DNA of 64,000 bases. Origin: Pseudoflavonifractor_A sp022772585. GTDB lineage: Bacteria > Bacillota > Clostridia > Oscillospirales > Oscillospiraceae. The stretch is from NCBI RefSeq assembly GCF_052065415.1, contig NZ_JBQHUB010000011.1:1-64000 (forward strand), given 5' to 3'. Each line of letters begins with the position of its first letter. Position 1 is the stretch's first letter. Below the pieces are notes generated by a model. It had not been told where the DNA came from and did not search any database. It worked only from the letters and a program-made list of their open reading frames with translations. Below, piece by piece: positions 31,863-38,822 of this stretch. The translations under genes and the position numbers were made by a program.

Positions 31863-32225
31863 TTACTCATACCCGGCATCGGCTTCATGCATTCGCAACT
31901 CCCGGATTCTCCCGGAAAAGAAGTGGTTGATGTTGTAATCACAGTGTCGGTATTTTGTCTTAAAATGCAAGTTGATTAGATATTTATAAACACATGGGAA
32001 AATATCACCAAAAGGCAAGCTATGATCAGCATGAAGCCACGGCATATCCTGCATAATCCGGGCAACCTGTGACACACGAATAGGCGGGTGAGGGTGACCC
32101 ATATACTCCTCGTATTTCTGGAAATACAGGCGAAATACCATCAGGCAATCCTCCAGGCTGTACGGGTTTCCCTGTGTGTAAACGCTGGCCGCGATCTTTG
32201 AAAACCTGTCAAAATCAAAAAGCAA
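31863..32225 (-). CDS. 120-aa hypothetical element protein
   Basis: TTG start at 32225 with AAAGGA 8 bases upstream. Helical protein: FSKIAASVYTQGNPYSLEDC, LYFQKYEEYMGHPHPPIRVS, VARIMQDMPWLHADHS. Not recognised; the RVSQVARIMQDM stretch could be a helix-turn-helix. Followed 13 bases later by the nuclease gene. Confidence 0.58.
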   Translation of the reverse strand: MLFDFDRFSKIAASVYTQGNPYSLEDCLMVFRLYFQKYEEYMGHPHPPIRVSQVARIMQDMPWLHADHSLPFGDIFPCVYKYLINLHFKTKYRHCDYNINHFFSGRIRELRMHEADAGYE

Positions 32226-32414
32226 AATATCTGTCCTTTCAAAATGGCGGAGGTGGTCGATGCGTCAGCATCCATTTTATAAGGGTGCGCGGGGCGCACC
32301 GCCCCCGCCCTTTTATATTTTGGACTTAGAGTTTTTGTTTATAGTTTATAGTTTAGGGTTTATTGTTTGTATTCGGTTGGTTTACCAATGGAATACGAAT
32401 GGAAAGCAAATGTG
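32226..32414. other. 189-bp AT-rich gap inside the element
   Basis: No gene. 32334-32375 carries tandem TTTATAG/TTTAGGG-like units and the right part is AT-rich; the left part has a GCGCGGGGCGCACC hairpin. Could hold a promoter or an origin segment. Confidence 0.45.
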
Positions 32415-32681
32415 TTATGTATTTCCCCACCTCTTGTTTATGTTTGCTTTATTCCGATCAACAATCTTCTTATACTTCTCGTTGTTTCGGTCTATGTCAG
32501 CTTTCATAATGTCGAACACTTTCCCAGCCACGCCCTCAAGATCGGTCACCGTTCCATAGAGATAGTAATTGACGGTTGCCTTGATTGCTTTGGCGGCTTC
32601 CACGTCCGGCATAAGTGAAAACATTAGTGCCGCTTCCCTGTACGTCATGTAACCAGGTGCTTCTTTTTCTTTTTCGCTCAA
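32415..32681 (-). CDS. 88-aa protein, DUF6291-like
   Basis: TTG start at 32681 overlapping the previous stop. Starts MSEKEKEAPGYMTYREAALM, continues DVEAAKAIKATVNYYLYGTV and ends NKANINKRWGNT. I recall similar proteins (DUF6291) in the early region of Firmicutes phages, before replication genes. Here the usual replication genes do not follow. Confidence 0.6.
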   Translation of the reverse strand: MSEKEKEAPGYMTYREAALMFSLMPDVEAAKAIKATVNYYLYGTVTDLEGVAGKVFDIMKADIDRNNEKYKKIVDRNKANINKRWGNT

Positions 32682-32968
32682 ACTTCCACCTTCTCCCGCT
32701 TTCCAAGCTGGTGCAGAGAATAGGCCTTGTACAGCTCTTCCAGGTTGAGGGATACCGTCCGGTGCTCCGGCTTTCCGATCTCCAGCACGGAGCAGCCAGC
32801 GCGCTCACAGATACGATGGATGAGCTCCTTGCTGCTCTGGCCCACCAGCTGGGCGGCCTGAAGGTGCTCTTTGGTCAGGACAATGGTTTCTGCCCGCTCG
32901 GTGCCGGCGCTGTGGTCGTGGATACGGACCGGGAACGCCCGGACCTGGATATCAAGAGTGGTTTTCAT
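32678..32968 (-). CDS. 96-aa hypothetical element protein
   Basis: MKTTLDIQVRAFPVRIHDHS start; AETIVLTKEHLQAAQLVGQS suggests a helix-turn-helix-like segment; ends LHQLGKREKVEV. Overlaps neighbours on both sides by 4 bases, so it is translated with them. Function unknown. Confidence 0.58.
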   Translation of the reverse strand: MKTTLDIQVRAFPVRIHDHSAGTERAETIVLTKEHLQAAQLVGQSSKELIHRICERAGCSVLEIGKPEHRTVSLNLEELYKAYSLHQLGKREKVEV

Positions 32969-33201
32969 TGCACTACCTCCCCGCAGAAAAGCTTGTCCAT
33001 GTACTCTACCAGGTCATCCCGGCGAAAGTACCAGCTCTGCCCCTGCTTGGCGCCTTTCAGAACGCCGTCACGGGCCATCTTTGCCACTACCTCGGGATTC
33101 CGCCGGAGCAAGAGCCCGGCTTCTGCGCAGTCGCAAAGGACAGGAAGCTCATCCACGCTGTGGATCACACGGCGGGGCTTGTTGGGTCGCCTTTGCATCA
33201 T
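32965..33201 (-). CDS. excisionase-like helix-turn-helix protein
   Basis: 78 residues. LCDCAEAGLLLRRNPEVVAK and GVLKGAKQGQSWYFRRDDLV form a MerR-like (HTH_17) winged fold as in excisionases, with the W-F-R wing. It should bend att DNA and bias the integrase toward excision. GGAAGGAG lies 11 bases before the ATG. Second gene of the leftward early operon. Confidence 0.7.
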   Translation of the reverse strand: MMQRRPNKPRRVIHSVDELPVLCDCAEAGLLLRRNPEVVAKMARDGVLKGAKQGQSWYFRRDDLVEYMDKLFCGEVVQ

Positions 33202-33204
33202 AAA

Positions 33205-33405
33205 TCAGTCAACTCCTTCCAGAATGTCGGCCGGATCACAGCCCAGGGCGCGGGCAATTTTCCCCATCGTACCGGGGCGCACACCCTTTCCGACAATAGC
33301 GTTGTTCAGTGTCGGACGGGGAAGCTGAGAGGCCTTTGCAAGATCTTCGGTGTTCATACATGCCCGGGCCATTGCCAGCTCCAGCTTTTGACGGTTTACT
33401 TTCAT
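33205..33405 (-). CDS. Cro-like HTH regulator
   Basis: 66 residues, one helix-turn-helix: MNTEDLAKASQLPRPTLNNA and GTMGKIARALGCDPADILEG. GGAGG precedes the ATG. First leftward gene, divergent from the CI-like repressor with operators between them: a lambda-like genetic switch. Confidence 0.78.
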   Translation of the reverse strand: MKVNRQKLELAMARACMNTEDLAKASQLPRPTLNNAIVGKGVRPGTMGKIARALGCDPADILEGVD

Positions 33406-33423
33406 ATTTTAACCTCCATTAAA

Positions 33424-33468
33424 GACCTGTTTGGGTCTATCAATACTGTATCACAACCCAAACAGGTC
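33424..33468. promoter_or_regulatory. operator repeats between cro-like and repressor genes
   Basis: GACCTGTTTGGGT (33424-33436) is repeated inverted and perfect as ACCCAAACAGGTC (33456-33468); a third TTTGGGTCT copy lies at 33492-33500. Likely binding sites of both regulators. Confidence 0.7.
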
Positions 33469-33551
33469 TGTCAATACCGAAAAAAGATTTATTTGGGTCT
33501 GTTCAAAAGCGGATCAATGTGATATTCTATTTAGTGTTAGGAGGTGGATAA

Positions 33552-34085
33552 ATGAAAATTGGGGAAAAGATTCGGTTTATTCGCCTTGAAAAAGGTATGA
33601 CCCAAAAACAGGTGGCCGAAAGGTGTGGAATGGCTGATTCTGCAATACGAAAATATGAATCCGGTACCCAAACACCAAAAATTGAAACTCTTCGGCGTAT
33701 AGCAGAAGCTTTAGATGTTTCTATTTATGAATTGTTAAGCAAAGAAGAAAAAGAAGTTTATGATGCTGGAATTAGTGATGGTCAAACAGCAATGGAGTGG
33801 GTGTACCACAAGCTTGATGGTTATTCTTTTACGAAGGCAGAACACTTTTTAATTGGTGCATTTTCAAAACTAAATACAGATGGACAGTCTGTGGCCGTGG
33901 AGCGCGTTGAGGAGTTAACAGAGATACCAAAGTATACAAAACGGTTTGAGGCTTTGACACCGGAGGAAAAGCACCTTGCGGAAACAGGCCAGTGGAGCAA
34001 GATGATTGAGCTTCAATTCGGAGCGCATGATCCTCAGACTACTGTATCAGATCCCGATGACAGGCCAACAGAGGACAAAAAATAA
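33552..34085 (+). CDS. CI-like XRE repressor of the element
   Basis: 177 residues. N-terminal HTH (IRFIRLEKGMTQKQVAERCG, SAIRKYESGTQTPKIETLRR) then a non-peptidase C-terminal part (AEHFLIGAFSKLNTDGQSVA) ending in an acidic tail. No LexA/S24 protease domain is visible, so induction by RecA is unlikely and ImmA-type cleavage or displacement is more plausible. GGAGG precedes the ATG. AT-rich codon use compared with the surrounding chromosome supports foreign origin. Confidence 0.82.
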   Translation: MKIGEKIRFIRLEKGMTQKQVAERCGMADSAIRKYESGTQTPKIETLRRIAEALDVSIYELLSKEEKEVYDAGISDGQTAMEWVYHKLDGYSFTKAEHFLIGAFSKLNTDGQSVAVERVEELTEIPKYTKRFEALTPEEKHLAETGQWSKMIELQFGAHDPQTTVSDPDDRPTEDKK

Positions 34086-34109
34086 GCCCCAGGCCGAAGC
34101 CAAGGGCAG

Positions 34110-34138
34110 TTGACAATTTATCATGTGACGGCTATAAT
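34110..34138 (+). promoter_or_regulatory. consensus promoter of a small RNA-like unit
   Basis: TTGACA (34110-34115), 17-bp spacer, TATAAT (34133-34138): a perfect sigma-A consensus. Confidence 0.85.
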
Positions 34139-34144
34139 AAGCAT

Positions 34145-34242
34145 AGAAAGGGCGCTGCGACAAGCGGTCGGCCCCGATCAGTTAAGAGTTTATAGCAAAG
34201 CTATGAAACCGTCACCGGCCAGGGTGGCGGTTTCTGCTTTTT
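34145..34242 (+). ncRNA. candidate ~98-nt small RNA
   Basis: From the predicted start ~34145 to a terminator (AAACCG-CACC stem with GGTG-CGGTTT, then CTGCTTTTT, 34206-34242). Contains ATAGC-AAA-GCTAT and GC-rich hairpins and no ORF with a ribosome site. Could regulate the integrase or a helper phage. Confidence 0.5.
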
Positions 34243-34380
34243 ACCACGATCGTAACGGTGAACCGCCCGATATGTAAGGTAATCCGCATGAGCCCCACCC
34301 CCTTTCGGGTGGCGTGGGCCAACCGCCTGCCGTTGTGCAGCGCCACACACAGAATACCATATCGACCGACAGAAAGCAAT

Positions 34381-34459
34381 AAAAAACCTCTCCCGGCGCT
34401 ACCAACACCGAGAGAGGCGATGCACAAATACCAGACGATCAAATCATAGCACCAGTGCG
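34381..34459 (-). ncRNA. candidate ~79-nt small RNA, reverse strand
   Basis: Reverse promoter TTGCAC (34494-34489)-17 bp-TACAAT (34471-34466) with a preceding TGG; terminator CCTCTC-CGG stem with CCG-GAGAGG followed by T6 (34417-34381). Convergent to the forward unit, without overlap. Confidence 0.5.
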
Positions 34460-34465
34460 CCCATT

Positions 34466-34494
34466 ATTGTACCACAAGCGCGCGCAAGGTGCAA
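34466..34494 (-). promoter_or_regulatory. promoter of the reverse small RNA-like unit
   Basis: TTGCAC, 17-bp spacer, TACAAT with extended TGG; its -10 context GTGGTACAAT matches that of the capsid promoter at 30214. Confidence 0.65.
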
Positions 34495-34507
34495 GAAGGG
34501 AGTTTAT

Positions 34508-35680
34508 ATGGCCAAAGCAAAAAAGCGGGCAGACGGGCGTTATTGCGCTCAGATCTACCTTGGCCGGGACGAGAACGGAAAGCGGCAATATAAGAGCGTC
34601 TATGCCAGATCCCCCGCGGAGCTGAAGGAGAAGGAGACCGCCGTCCGCCTCCAGCTGGGCCGTGGCCTAGATGTACTTTCCCAGCGAGACAGCTTCAGCA
34701 CCTGGGCGGATGACTGGCTCCGTCTGAAGGAGCGGGAGAATATCACCTGCCGCCAAATGGACAACTACCGCCGCGCCGTCAGGCTCTGGGAGGACGAGCT
34801 GCAAGGCTATGAGATCGGCCAGGTGAGGGCCGACGATATTGAGCGGGTACTTATTGCCCTTTCCGATCAGGGTCTTTCACAGCGCACGATCAGCCTGTAC
34901 CGCTCTGCCATCCGCCAAATCATGCGGCGGGCCGTTGGCCGGGTCATCCCTACAAATCCGGCGGAACAGGTGCAGCTGACAGCGGTAGGCCGCAAAGAGG
35001 AGCAGCGCCGCGCCCTGACGGATGAGGAACAGCAATGGATCTGGGACACGCCACACCGGGCGCAGCCAGTAGCTGTCATCATGATGCTGTCCGGCCTTCG
35101 TCGCGGGGAGTTGGCCGCGCTGACCTGGAATGACGTGGACCTGAAGGAGCGGACGATCACCGTCAACAAGGTAATAGAATACGATTCCAACGGCGTGCCA
35201 AGCCTGCGGCACATTACCAAAACCGCCGCTGGTATGCGGACCGTGGATATCCCGCAGAGGCTTGCGGACTATATGGCACAGATGCCCAGGGACAACGTGC
35301 TTGTGATCCACAGCGCCCATGGCGGCGTCATGACAGAATCCGCCTGGGTCAAGCTGTGGCGGTCTTACATGCGGGAGCTGAATATCAAGTACGGGACCAG
35401 GACACACGCTGATCTTGAGCGCATGAAGTCAGGAAAGCCCGGCCCGAAGGTCTTTGATATGACCATCCCGCCCATCACAATGCACTGGCTCCGGCACACC
35501 TTTTGTACGCTGCTCTATTTGGCCGGTGTCGATGTGGTCCAGGCCTGCGCCCAGATGGGACACGCCGACGTATCTACTACACTTCGGATTTATACACACC
35601 TGGATGCTATCCATAAACGAAAGTCCGTAGACAAGTTGGATTCCTATCTATCAGGACAATCAAAGGTGGAGAACGAATAG
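34508..35680 (+). CDS. tyrosine recombinase (integrase) of the element
   Basis: 390 residues. N-terminal arm-binding part (ADGRYCAQIYLGRDENGKRQ), core-binding helices, catalytic domain with the first Arg in MLSGLRRGELAAL (~196), HWLRHTFCTLLYLAG (~325, His and second Arg) and the nucleophile Tyr in TTLRIYTHLDAIHKRKS (~361). It catalyses recombination between the element and the tRNA-Lys 3' end. AAGGGAG precedes the ATG. Its stop lies 61 bases from attR. Confidence 0.93.
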   Translation: MAKAKKRADGRYCAQIYLGRDENGKRQYKSVYARSPAELKEKETAVRLQLGRGLDVLSQRDSFSTWADDWLRLKERENITCRQMDNYRRAVRLWEDELQGYEIGQVRADDIERVLIALSDQGLSQRTISLYRSAIRQIMRRAVGRVIPTNPAEQVQLTAVGRKEEQRRALTDEEQQWIWDTPHRAQPVAVIMMLSGLRRGELAALTWNDVDLKERTITVNKVIEYDSNGVPSLRHITKTAAGMRTVDIPQRLADYMAQMPRDNVLVIHSAHGGVMTESAWVKLWRSYMRELNIKYGTRTHADLERMKSGKPGPKVFDMTIPPITMHWLRHTFCTLLYLAGVDVVQACAQMGHADVSTTLRIYTHLDAIHKRKSVDKLDSYLSGQSKVENE

Positions 35681-35741
35681 GCGTGCAAGTCAGATGCAGG
35701 TCAAAAACTCCTGTATCCATTGGTATTACTTGTTTTTACTG

Positions 35742-35789
35742 TGCCTTTTAAGCAGTGGGTCCGGGGTTCGAATCCCCGACGGGTCACCA
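35742..35789. repeat. right attachment site (attR): duplicated tRNA-Lys 3' end
   Basis: Identical 48 bp to 27206-27253. It is not a tRNA gene because the 5' half is absent. This copy is the displaced original chromosomal end, followed by the old terminator. Confidence 0.92.
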
Positions 35790-36120
35790 CGTCGGAGCAA
35801 GCTGCATATCGCTTGCTCCGACTTTTTTACAAAAAGTCAGAGTGCGCTCATTCCGCTGCTCCTCCTCTCCAACCGCGATCCGCTTCGCTGGGTTCGCGGT
35901 TGGTTTTGGGTGCAGACCTGAAAGCCTCTACCTCGAAAGTGATCACGCTTTCCACGTCGTCGCGGACTGCATATCATTCGCGACGACTTTTTTATAAAAA
36001 ATCGTCTCTCACTCGTTCCGTCGCTCCTCCTTTCCGAATCGAACCCGCTTCGCTGGGCTTCGATTCGGTTTTGGGTGCGGACCCGAAAGCCTGTACCTCG
36101 AAAGTAATTATGCTTTCCAG
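35787..36120. repeat. two tandem ~165-bp structured modules
   Basis: Modules 35790-35954 and 35955-36119 align along their length with a 165-base offset. Each has a terminator hairpin (35791-35814; 35956-35987), a T-rich/A-rich mini-stem, a long hairpin with loop CCGCTTCGCTGGG and a GAAAG/CTTTC mini-hairpin. Stem sequences differ but stay self-complementary. No gene lies between 35790 and 36222. Confidence 0.7.
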
Positions 36121-36124
36121 CTCA

Positions 36125-36148
36125 GAAAAAGCCCAGCGGGCTTTTTCC
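36125..36148. terminator. terminator after the gntR gene
   Basis: GAAAAAGCCC (36125-36134) pairs with GGGCTTTTTC (36138-36147). It serves the leftward dehydrogenase/gntR operon and may also be a third unit of the adjacent module array. Confidence 0.6.
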
Positions 36149-36222
36149 ATATTATCCCTGTATCATTTCCGGAATAAAGTACCCTTTTGCGGTTCTCTTA
36201 TCCCGAAGCTCTGCCCTTTTGC

Positions 36223-36942
36223 TCACGGCCGCAGGACCATGGACAGGTCCATATGCTCCGGGTGAAAGAACACATCGCAGAAGGCCACCGGCCGGTCGGA
36301 CAGGTCGTATACGATCTCCTGCCAGTTTTGTACCACGGTTCCGGCAGGCAGGCCCAGGGCCCAGTTGGCATCCTCATCGGCTTTGCACCGCAGATGGGCG
36401 GCATAGTAGGCAAAGTCCCGCCCGCAGTACCGGGCCATCCAGTCCGCCAGAGTCTCGTTCTGACGGGGCGGCTGAGGCTCTTCCGTCAAGACTTCCTCCG
36501 GGAAAGAGATCTTGCAGAAGATCATATCCTTTTCCCCCAGGGAATAGCGCCAGAACAGCTCATACACCGTCCCGCACGGGCCGGGGAACACAGCGCGCAT
36601 GGTCTCCCCCGCTGGGGCGTAGCCGCAGCGCAGGTTCCGGCACACCGGCTCTTCCCCCGCTGTACGAATGAGCTGCAGGAAATCGGCAGTCAGGTCGATG
36701 CGGTGGCGCAGGCCCATCACCGACGGGTGGGCGAAATTCCCCTTCCCGTGCCGCCGGGTGATATACCCCTCCCGCACCAGGGATTGCATGGCCTCCCGCA
36801 CGGTGGCCCGGCTCACCGACAGGCTGCGGGTCAATTCCTCCTCCGGCTCCATCCGGTTCTCCCCCGGCTTCATGGTCCGGATTTTGTTCAGCAGGACCTG
36901 ATAGGTCTGGTTCCACAGCCGGGAACGTTTCTCATTTCCCAT
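36223..36942 (-). CDS. GntR/HutC family regulator of the dehydrogenase operon
   Basis: 239 residues. Winged helix (MEPEEELTRSLSVSRATVRE, AMQSLVREGYITRRHGKGNF) and a UTRA effector domain ending YDLSDRPVAFCDVFFHPEHM. AAAGGAG precedes the ATG. Last gene of the leftward operon; the palindrome at 40249-40260 at the operon start is its likely operator, giving autoregulation. The ligand is probably an amino or imino acid handled by the dehydrogenase. Confidence 0.85.
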   Translation of the reverse strand: MGNEKRSRLWNQTYQVLLNKIRTMKPGENRMEPEEELTRSLSVSRATVREAMQSLVREGYITRRHGKGNFAHPSVMGLRHRIDLTADFLQLIRTAGEEPVCRNLRCGYAPAGETMRAVFPGPCGTVYELFWRYSLGEKDMIFCKISFPEEVLTEEPQPPRQNETLADWMARYCGRDFAYYAAHLRCKADEDANWALGLPAGTVVQNWQEIVYDLSDRPVAFCDVFFHPEHMDLSMVLRP

Positions 36943-36954
36943 GGTCGTCTCCTT

Positions 36955-38112
36955 TCAGGGAGCCAGAGGCTTTACCTTCTGCATAAAAGGACTCAGGTCC
37001 CAGGGGCAGGAATCCCCGCTCACCAGCCCGGCCACGCACTCTCCCACCACCGCCGAGAGCACCGCCGCGCTCTTGAAGCCGGCGGCGATGATGAGCCCCG
37101 GGACGGGACTGCGGCCAAAAACCGGCTTGTGGTCCTCGGTAAAGGGGGACGCCACCGCCCAGCTGCGCAGGACCTGGACGTGTTCCAGCGCTGGGAAGAA
37201 GTGGAGCAGCTGCTCCCGGACGCCCCGGCAGTGCTCCAGGGAGGTGCAGTCCTGCCGCTCCTCCGCCACCCAATTATGGGGCTTGGTGGTCTCGGCCACC
37301 AGCAGATTGCCGTAATGGCTCTGTCCCACGCACAGGGAGATGGCGGCGTGCTCCTGGCTGTGTGCCTCGGCAAAGAAGGCCGCCGAGGAATAGTAGGTGT
37401 GGATGAAGGGGGCGATGGCCTCGGTGACAAACGCCTCCGCCTTCACCGACAGGACGGGCACGTCCAGCCCCGCCGTGGCGCACAGCTTCCGGGTGCCGGA
37501 ACCGGCGGCCACCACCACCTGCTCGGCCCGCAGGGTGGTCCCGTCCCGGAGCATCACGCCGGTGCAGCGCCCGCCCTCCAGCAGCAGGCTGTCCACCGCG
37601 GAAAACTCCCGTACCTCCAGGCCGTACTTTCTTCCCTGGCGCACCAGGGCGTAGAGGTAGTGGAAGGGGTAGATCCGCCCCTGCTCAAAATAGGTGGCCG
37701 CCACTGCCGTGCCCGGGGCCAGGTTGGGCTCCAGGTCATAGAGGGCCTGCCCCTCCAGCCAGCGGATGTCCAGCCCCGCGTCCTTTTTCTCCCGGTAGAG
37801 CTTTTCCAGCTCAGGCCGGTGGGCCTCCCGCTCGGCCACGATGATGGAGCCGTGGAGCTGAAAGCCGATGTCGCTGTCCAGCTCCCGCTCCATGGTCTTC
37901 ATCCGCCCAAAGCCCGCCAGGGTCAGCTCATAACTCAGGCCCATGTCGGAGTCCTGCACCTGCACGTTGCCGAAGTTGGCCCCCGACGCCCCCCGGGAGA
38001 CCTCCTTCTCCTCCAGCAGCAGGGTCGGCACCCCTGCCTTGGCCAGGAAATAGGCGCTGGCGCAGCCGAAATAGCCTCCGCCGATGACGATGGCTCCGTA
38101 TTTATCTCTCAT
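36955..38112 (-). CDS. FAD-dependent oxidoreductase, DadA/HcnC-like subunit
   Basis: 385 residues. Dinucleotide loop YGAIVIGGGYFGCASAYFLA, then GASGANFGNVQVQDSDMG (FAD contacts), and C-terminal GLIIAAGFKSAAVLSAVVGE. D-amino-acid-dehydrogenase-like fold that oxidises amines or imino acids. I chose the ATG at 38112 with GGAGGAG upstream; an in-frame start at 38139 lacks one. With the HcnB-like and HcnA-like proteins of this operon it probably forms the catalytic beta subunit of a three-part dehydrogenase such as hydroxyproline dehydrogenase. Confidence 0.83.
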   Translation of the reverse strand: MRDKYGAIVIGGGYFGCASAYFLAKAGVPTLLLEEKEVSRGASGANFGNVQVQDSDMGLSYELTLAGFGRMKTMERELDSDIGFQLHGSIIVAEREAHRPELEKLYREKKDAGLDIRWLEGQALYDLEPNLAPGTAVAATYFEQGRIYPFHYLYALVRQGRKYGLEVREFSAVDSLLLEGGRCTGVMLRDGTTLRAEQVVVAAGSGTRKLCATAGLDVPVLSVKAEAFVTEAIAPFIHTYYSSAAFFAEAHSQEHAAISLCVGQSHYGNLLVAETTKPHNWVAEERQDCTSLEHCRGVREQLLHFFPALEHVQVLRSWAVASPFTEDHKPVFGRSPVPGLIIAAGFKSAAVLSAVVGECVAGLVSGDSCPWDLSPFMQKVKPLAP

Positions 38113-38380
38113 GCCCGTCTCCTCCCAGCGCGTCCACATCGCAGGGCACGATGGGAAAGCGCGGTTTGTCTGCCCGGATGGTCTCAGGGGTCTGGAAGCC
38201 CCGGCTCATCAGGATCTGCTGGATCAGCCGGCCGCAGGTCCTGCCCTGGCAGGCCCCCATGCCCGCCCGGGTGGCCCGCTTGACGCTCTCCACCGTGTGG
38301 CAGCCCTGGTCGATGGCCCGGAGCACATCGGCCCGGGTGACCTCTTCACAGCGGCAGATCAGGATATCGCGGTCGTCCAT
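38102..38380 (-). CDS. BFD-like [2Fe-2S] protein
   Basis: 92 residues with ILICRCEEVTRADVLRAIDQ and GMGACQGRTCGRLIQQIL: four cysteines (CxC...CxxxxC) of a bacterioferritin-associated-ferredoxin-like domain, which in other systems is fused to the HcnB subunit. ATG at 38380 with GGGAGG upstream. Overlaps the DadA-like gene by 11 bases. Probably carries electrons between flavin subunits. Confidence 0.82.
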   Translation of the reverse strand: MDDRDILICRCEEVTRADVLRAIDQGCHTVESVKRATRAGMGACQGRTCGRLIQQILMSRGFQTPETIRADKPRFPIVPCDVDALGGDGHER

Positions 38381-38381
38381 C

Positions 38382-38822
38382 TCACTCCACCTCCCGGCCA
38401 AGCCGTTTCATAAAGCGCACCTCACCGGCGTGCCCCGCCGGCACCTCCAGCGTCACCAGCACGGTGCGGTTATAGGCCTTCCGCGTCTCCACCGAGCGCA
38501 CCTTCGCCGGGCACACCGGCTGCCCCATCCGGTCCACGGCGGTGACCTCCTGCCCCACTTCGGGCAGCGGCAGATACTCATAGGGGAAGGTGACCCCCAC
38601 CATCCCGTTTTCATCCTCCGGCTCCAGGAAGAAGATGGCCTGTCCCGGACAGGCCGCCACGCAGAGCTTGCAGCCCACGCATTTCTCCGGGTGGAACACC
38701 GGGCAGCTGTTCAATGTTTCCTTGGTGATGGCCCCTGTCTTGCAGACTGTGGCGCAGGGGTTGCAGGGGATCTCCTGACAGCACTCCAGCAGCACTGTGC
38801 CCTTCTTATTCCCGTCCGGCAT
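38382..38822 (-). CDS. 4Fe-4S ferredoxin-type electron-transfer subunit
   Basis: 146 residues. CCQEIPCNPCATVCKTGAIT and FHPEKCVGCKLCVAACPGQA give two cysteine clusters, one atypical. The C half is a beta-rich unknown domain (VTFPYEYLPLPEVGQEVTAV). ATG at 38822 with GGAGGGG upstream; the frame extends to 38951 only as a shadow of the upstream gene, whose end it overlaps by 17 bases. An additional electron carrier not present in the minimal HcnABC set. Confidence 0.78.
   Translation of the reverse strand: MPDGNKKGTVLLECCQEIPCNPCATVCKTGAITKETLNSCPVFHPEKCVGCKLCVAACPGQAIFFLEPEDENGMVGVTFPYEYLPLPEVGQEVTAVDRMGQPVCPAKVRSVETRKAYNRTVLVTLEVPAGHAGEVRFMKRLGREVE

Larger units (their letters stand above)
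34086..34507. other. 422-bp non-coding region between repressor and integrase
   Basis: Holds two convergent small transcription units (34145-34242 forward, 34381-34459 reverse). A reverse frame (TTG at 34442) starting LIVWYLCIASLGVGSAGRG crosses both but has no ribosome site. Confidence 0.6.
27206..35789. mobile_element. 8.5-kb integrative element (phage satellite or reduced prophage) in tRNA-Lys
   Basis: Bounded by a 48-bp direct repeat of the tRNA-Lys 3' end. The integrase lies next to the right repeat. A CI-like repressor reads right; about sixteen genes read left: HTH proteins, an excisionase-like protein, small hypothetical and zinc-ribbon proteins, a nuclease, ImmA/IrrE peptidase, scaffolding protein, major capsid protein, sigma-like factor. 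No portal, large terminase, tail, holin or replication helicase gene is recognisable and there is no room for one. The lysogeny module looks intact, so excision may be possible. Confidence 0.85.

Noticed and set aside
34212..34442. 76-codon reverse frame starting LIVWYLCIAS
   Set aside because: No ribosome site, and it crosses the stems of two terminators. I treat the region as non-coding, but homologues conserved at protein level would reverse this.
35742..35789. Second tRNA-Lys gene
   Set aside because: Only the 3' 48 bases are present; D-arm and acceptor 5' strand are missing. It is the attachment-site duplicate.
35694..36265. Forward frames after the integrase covering the tRNA remnant
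   Set aside because: They run through the att repeat and the structured modules and have no ribosome site; the sequence is explained by tRNA remnant and hairpins.
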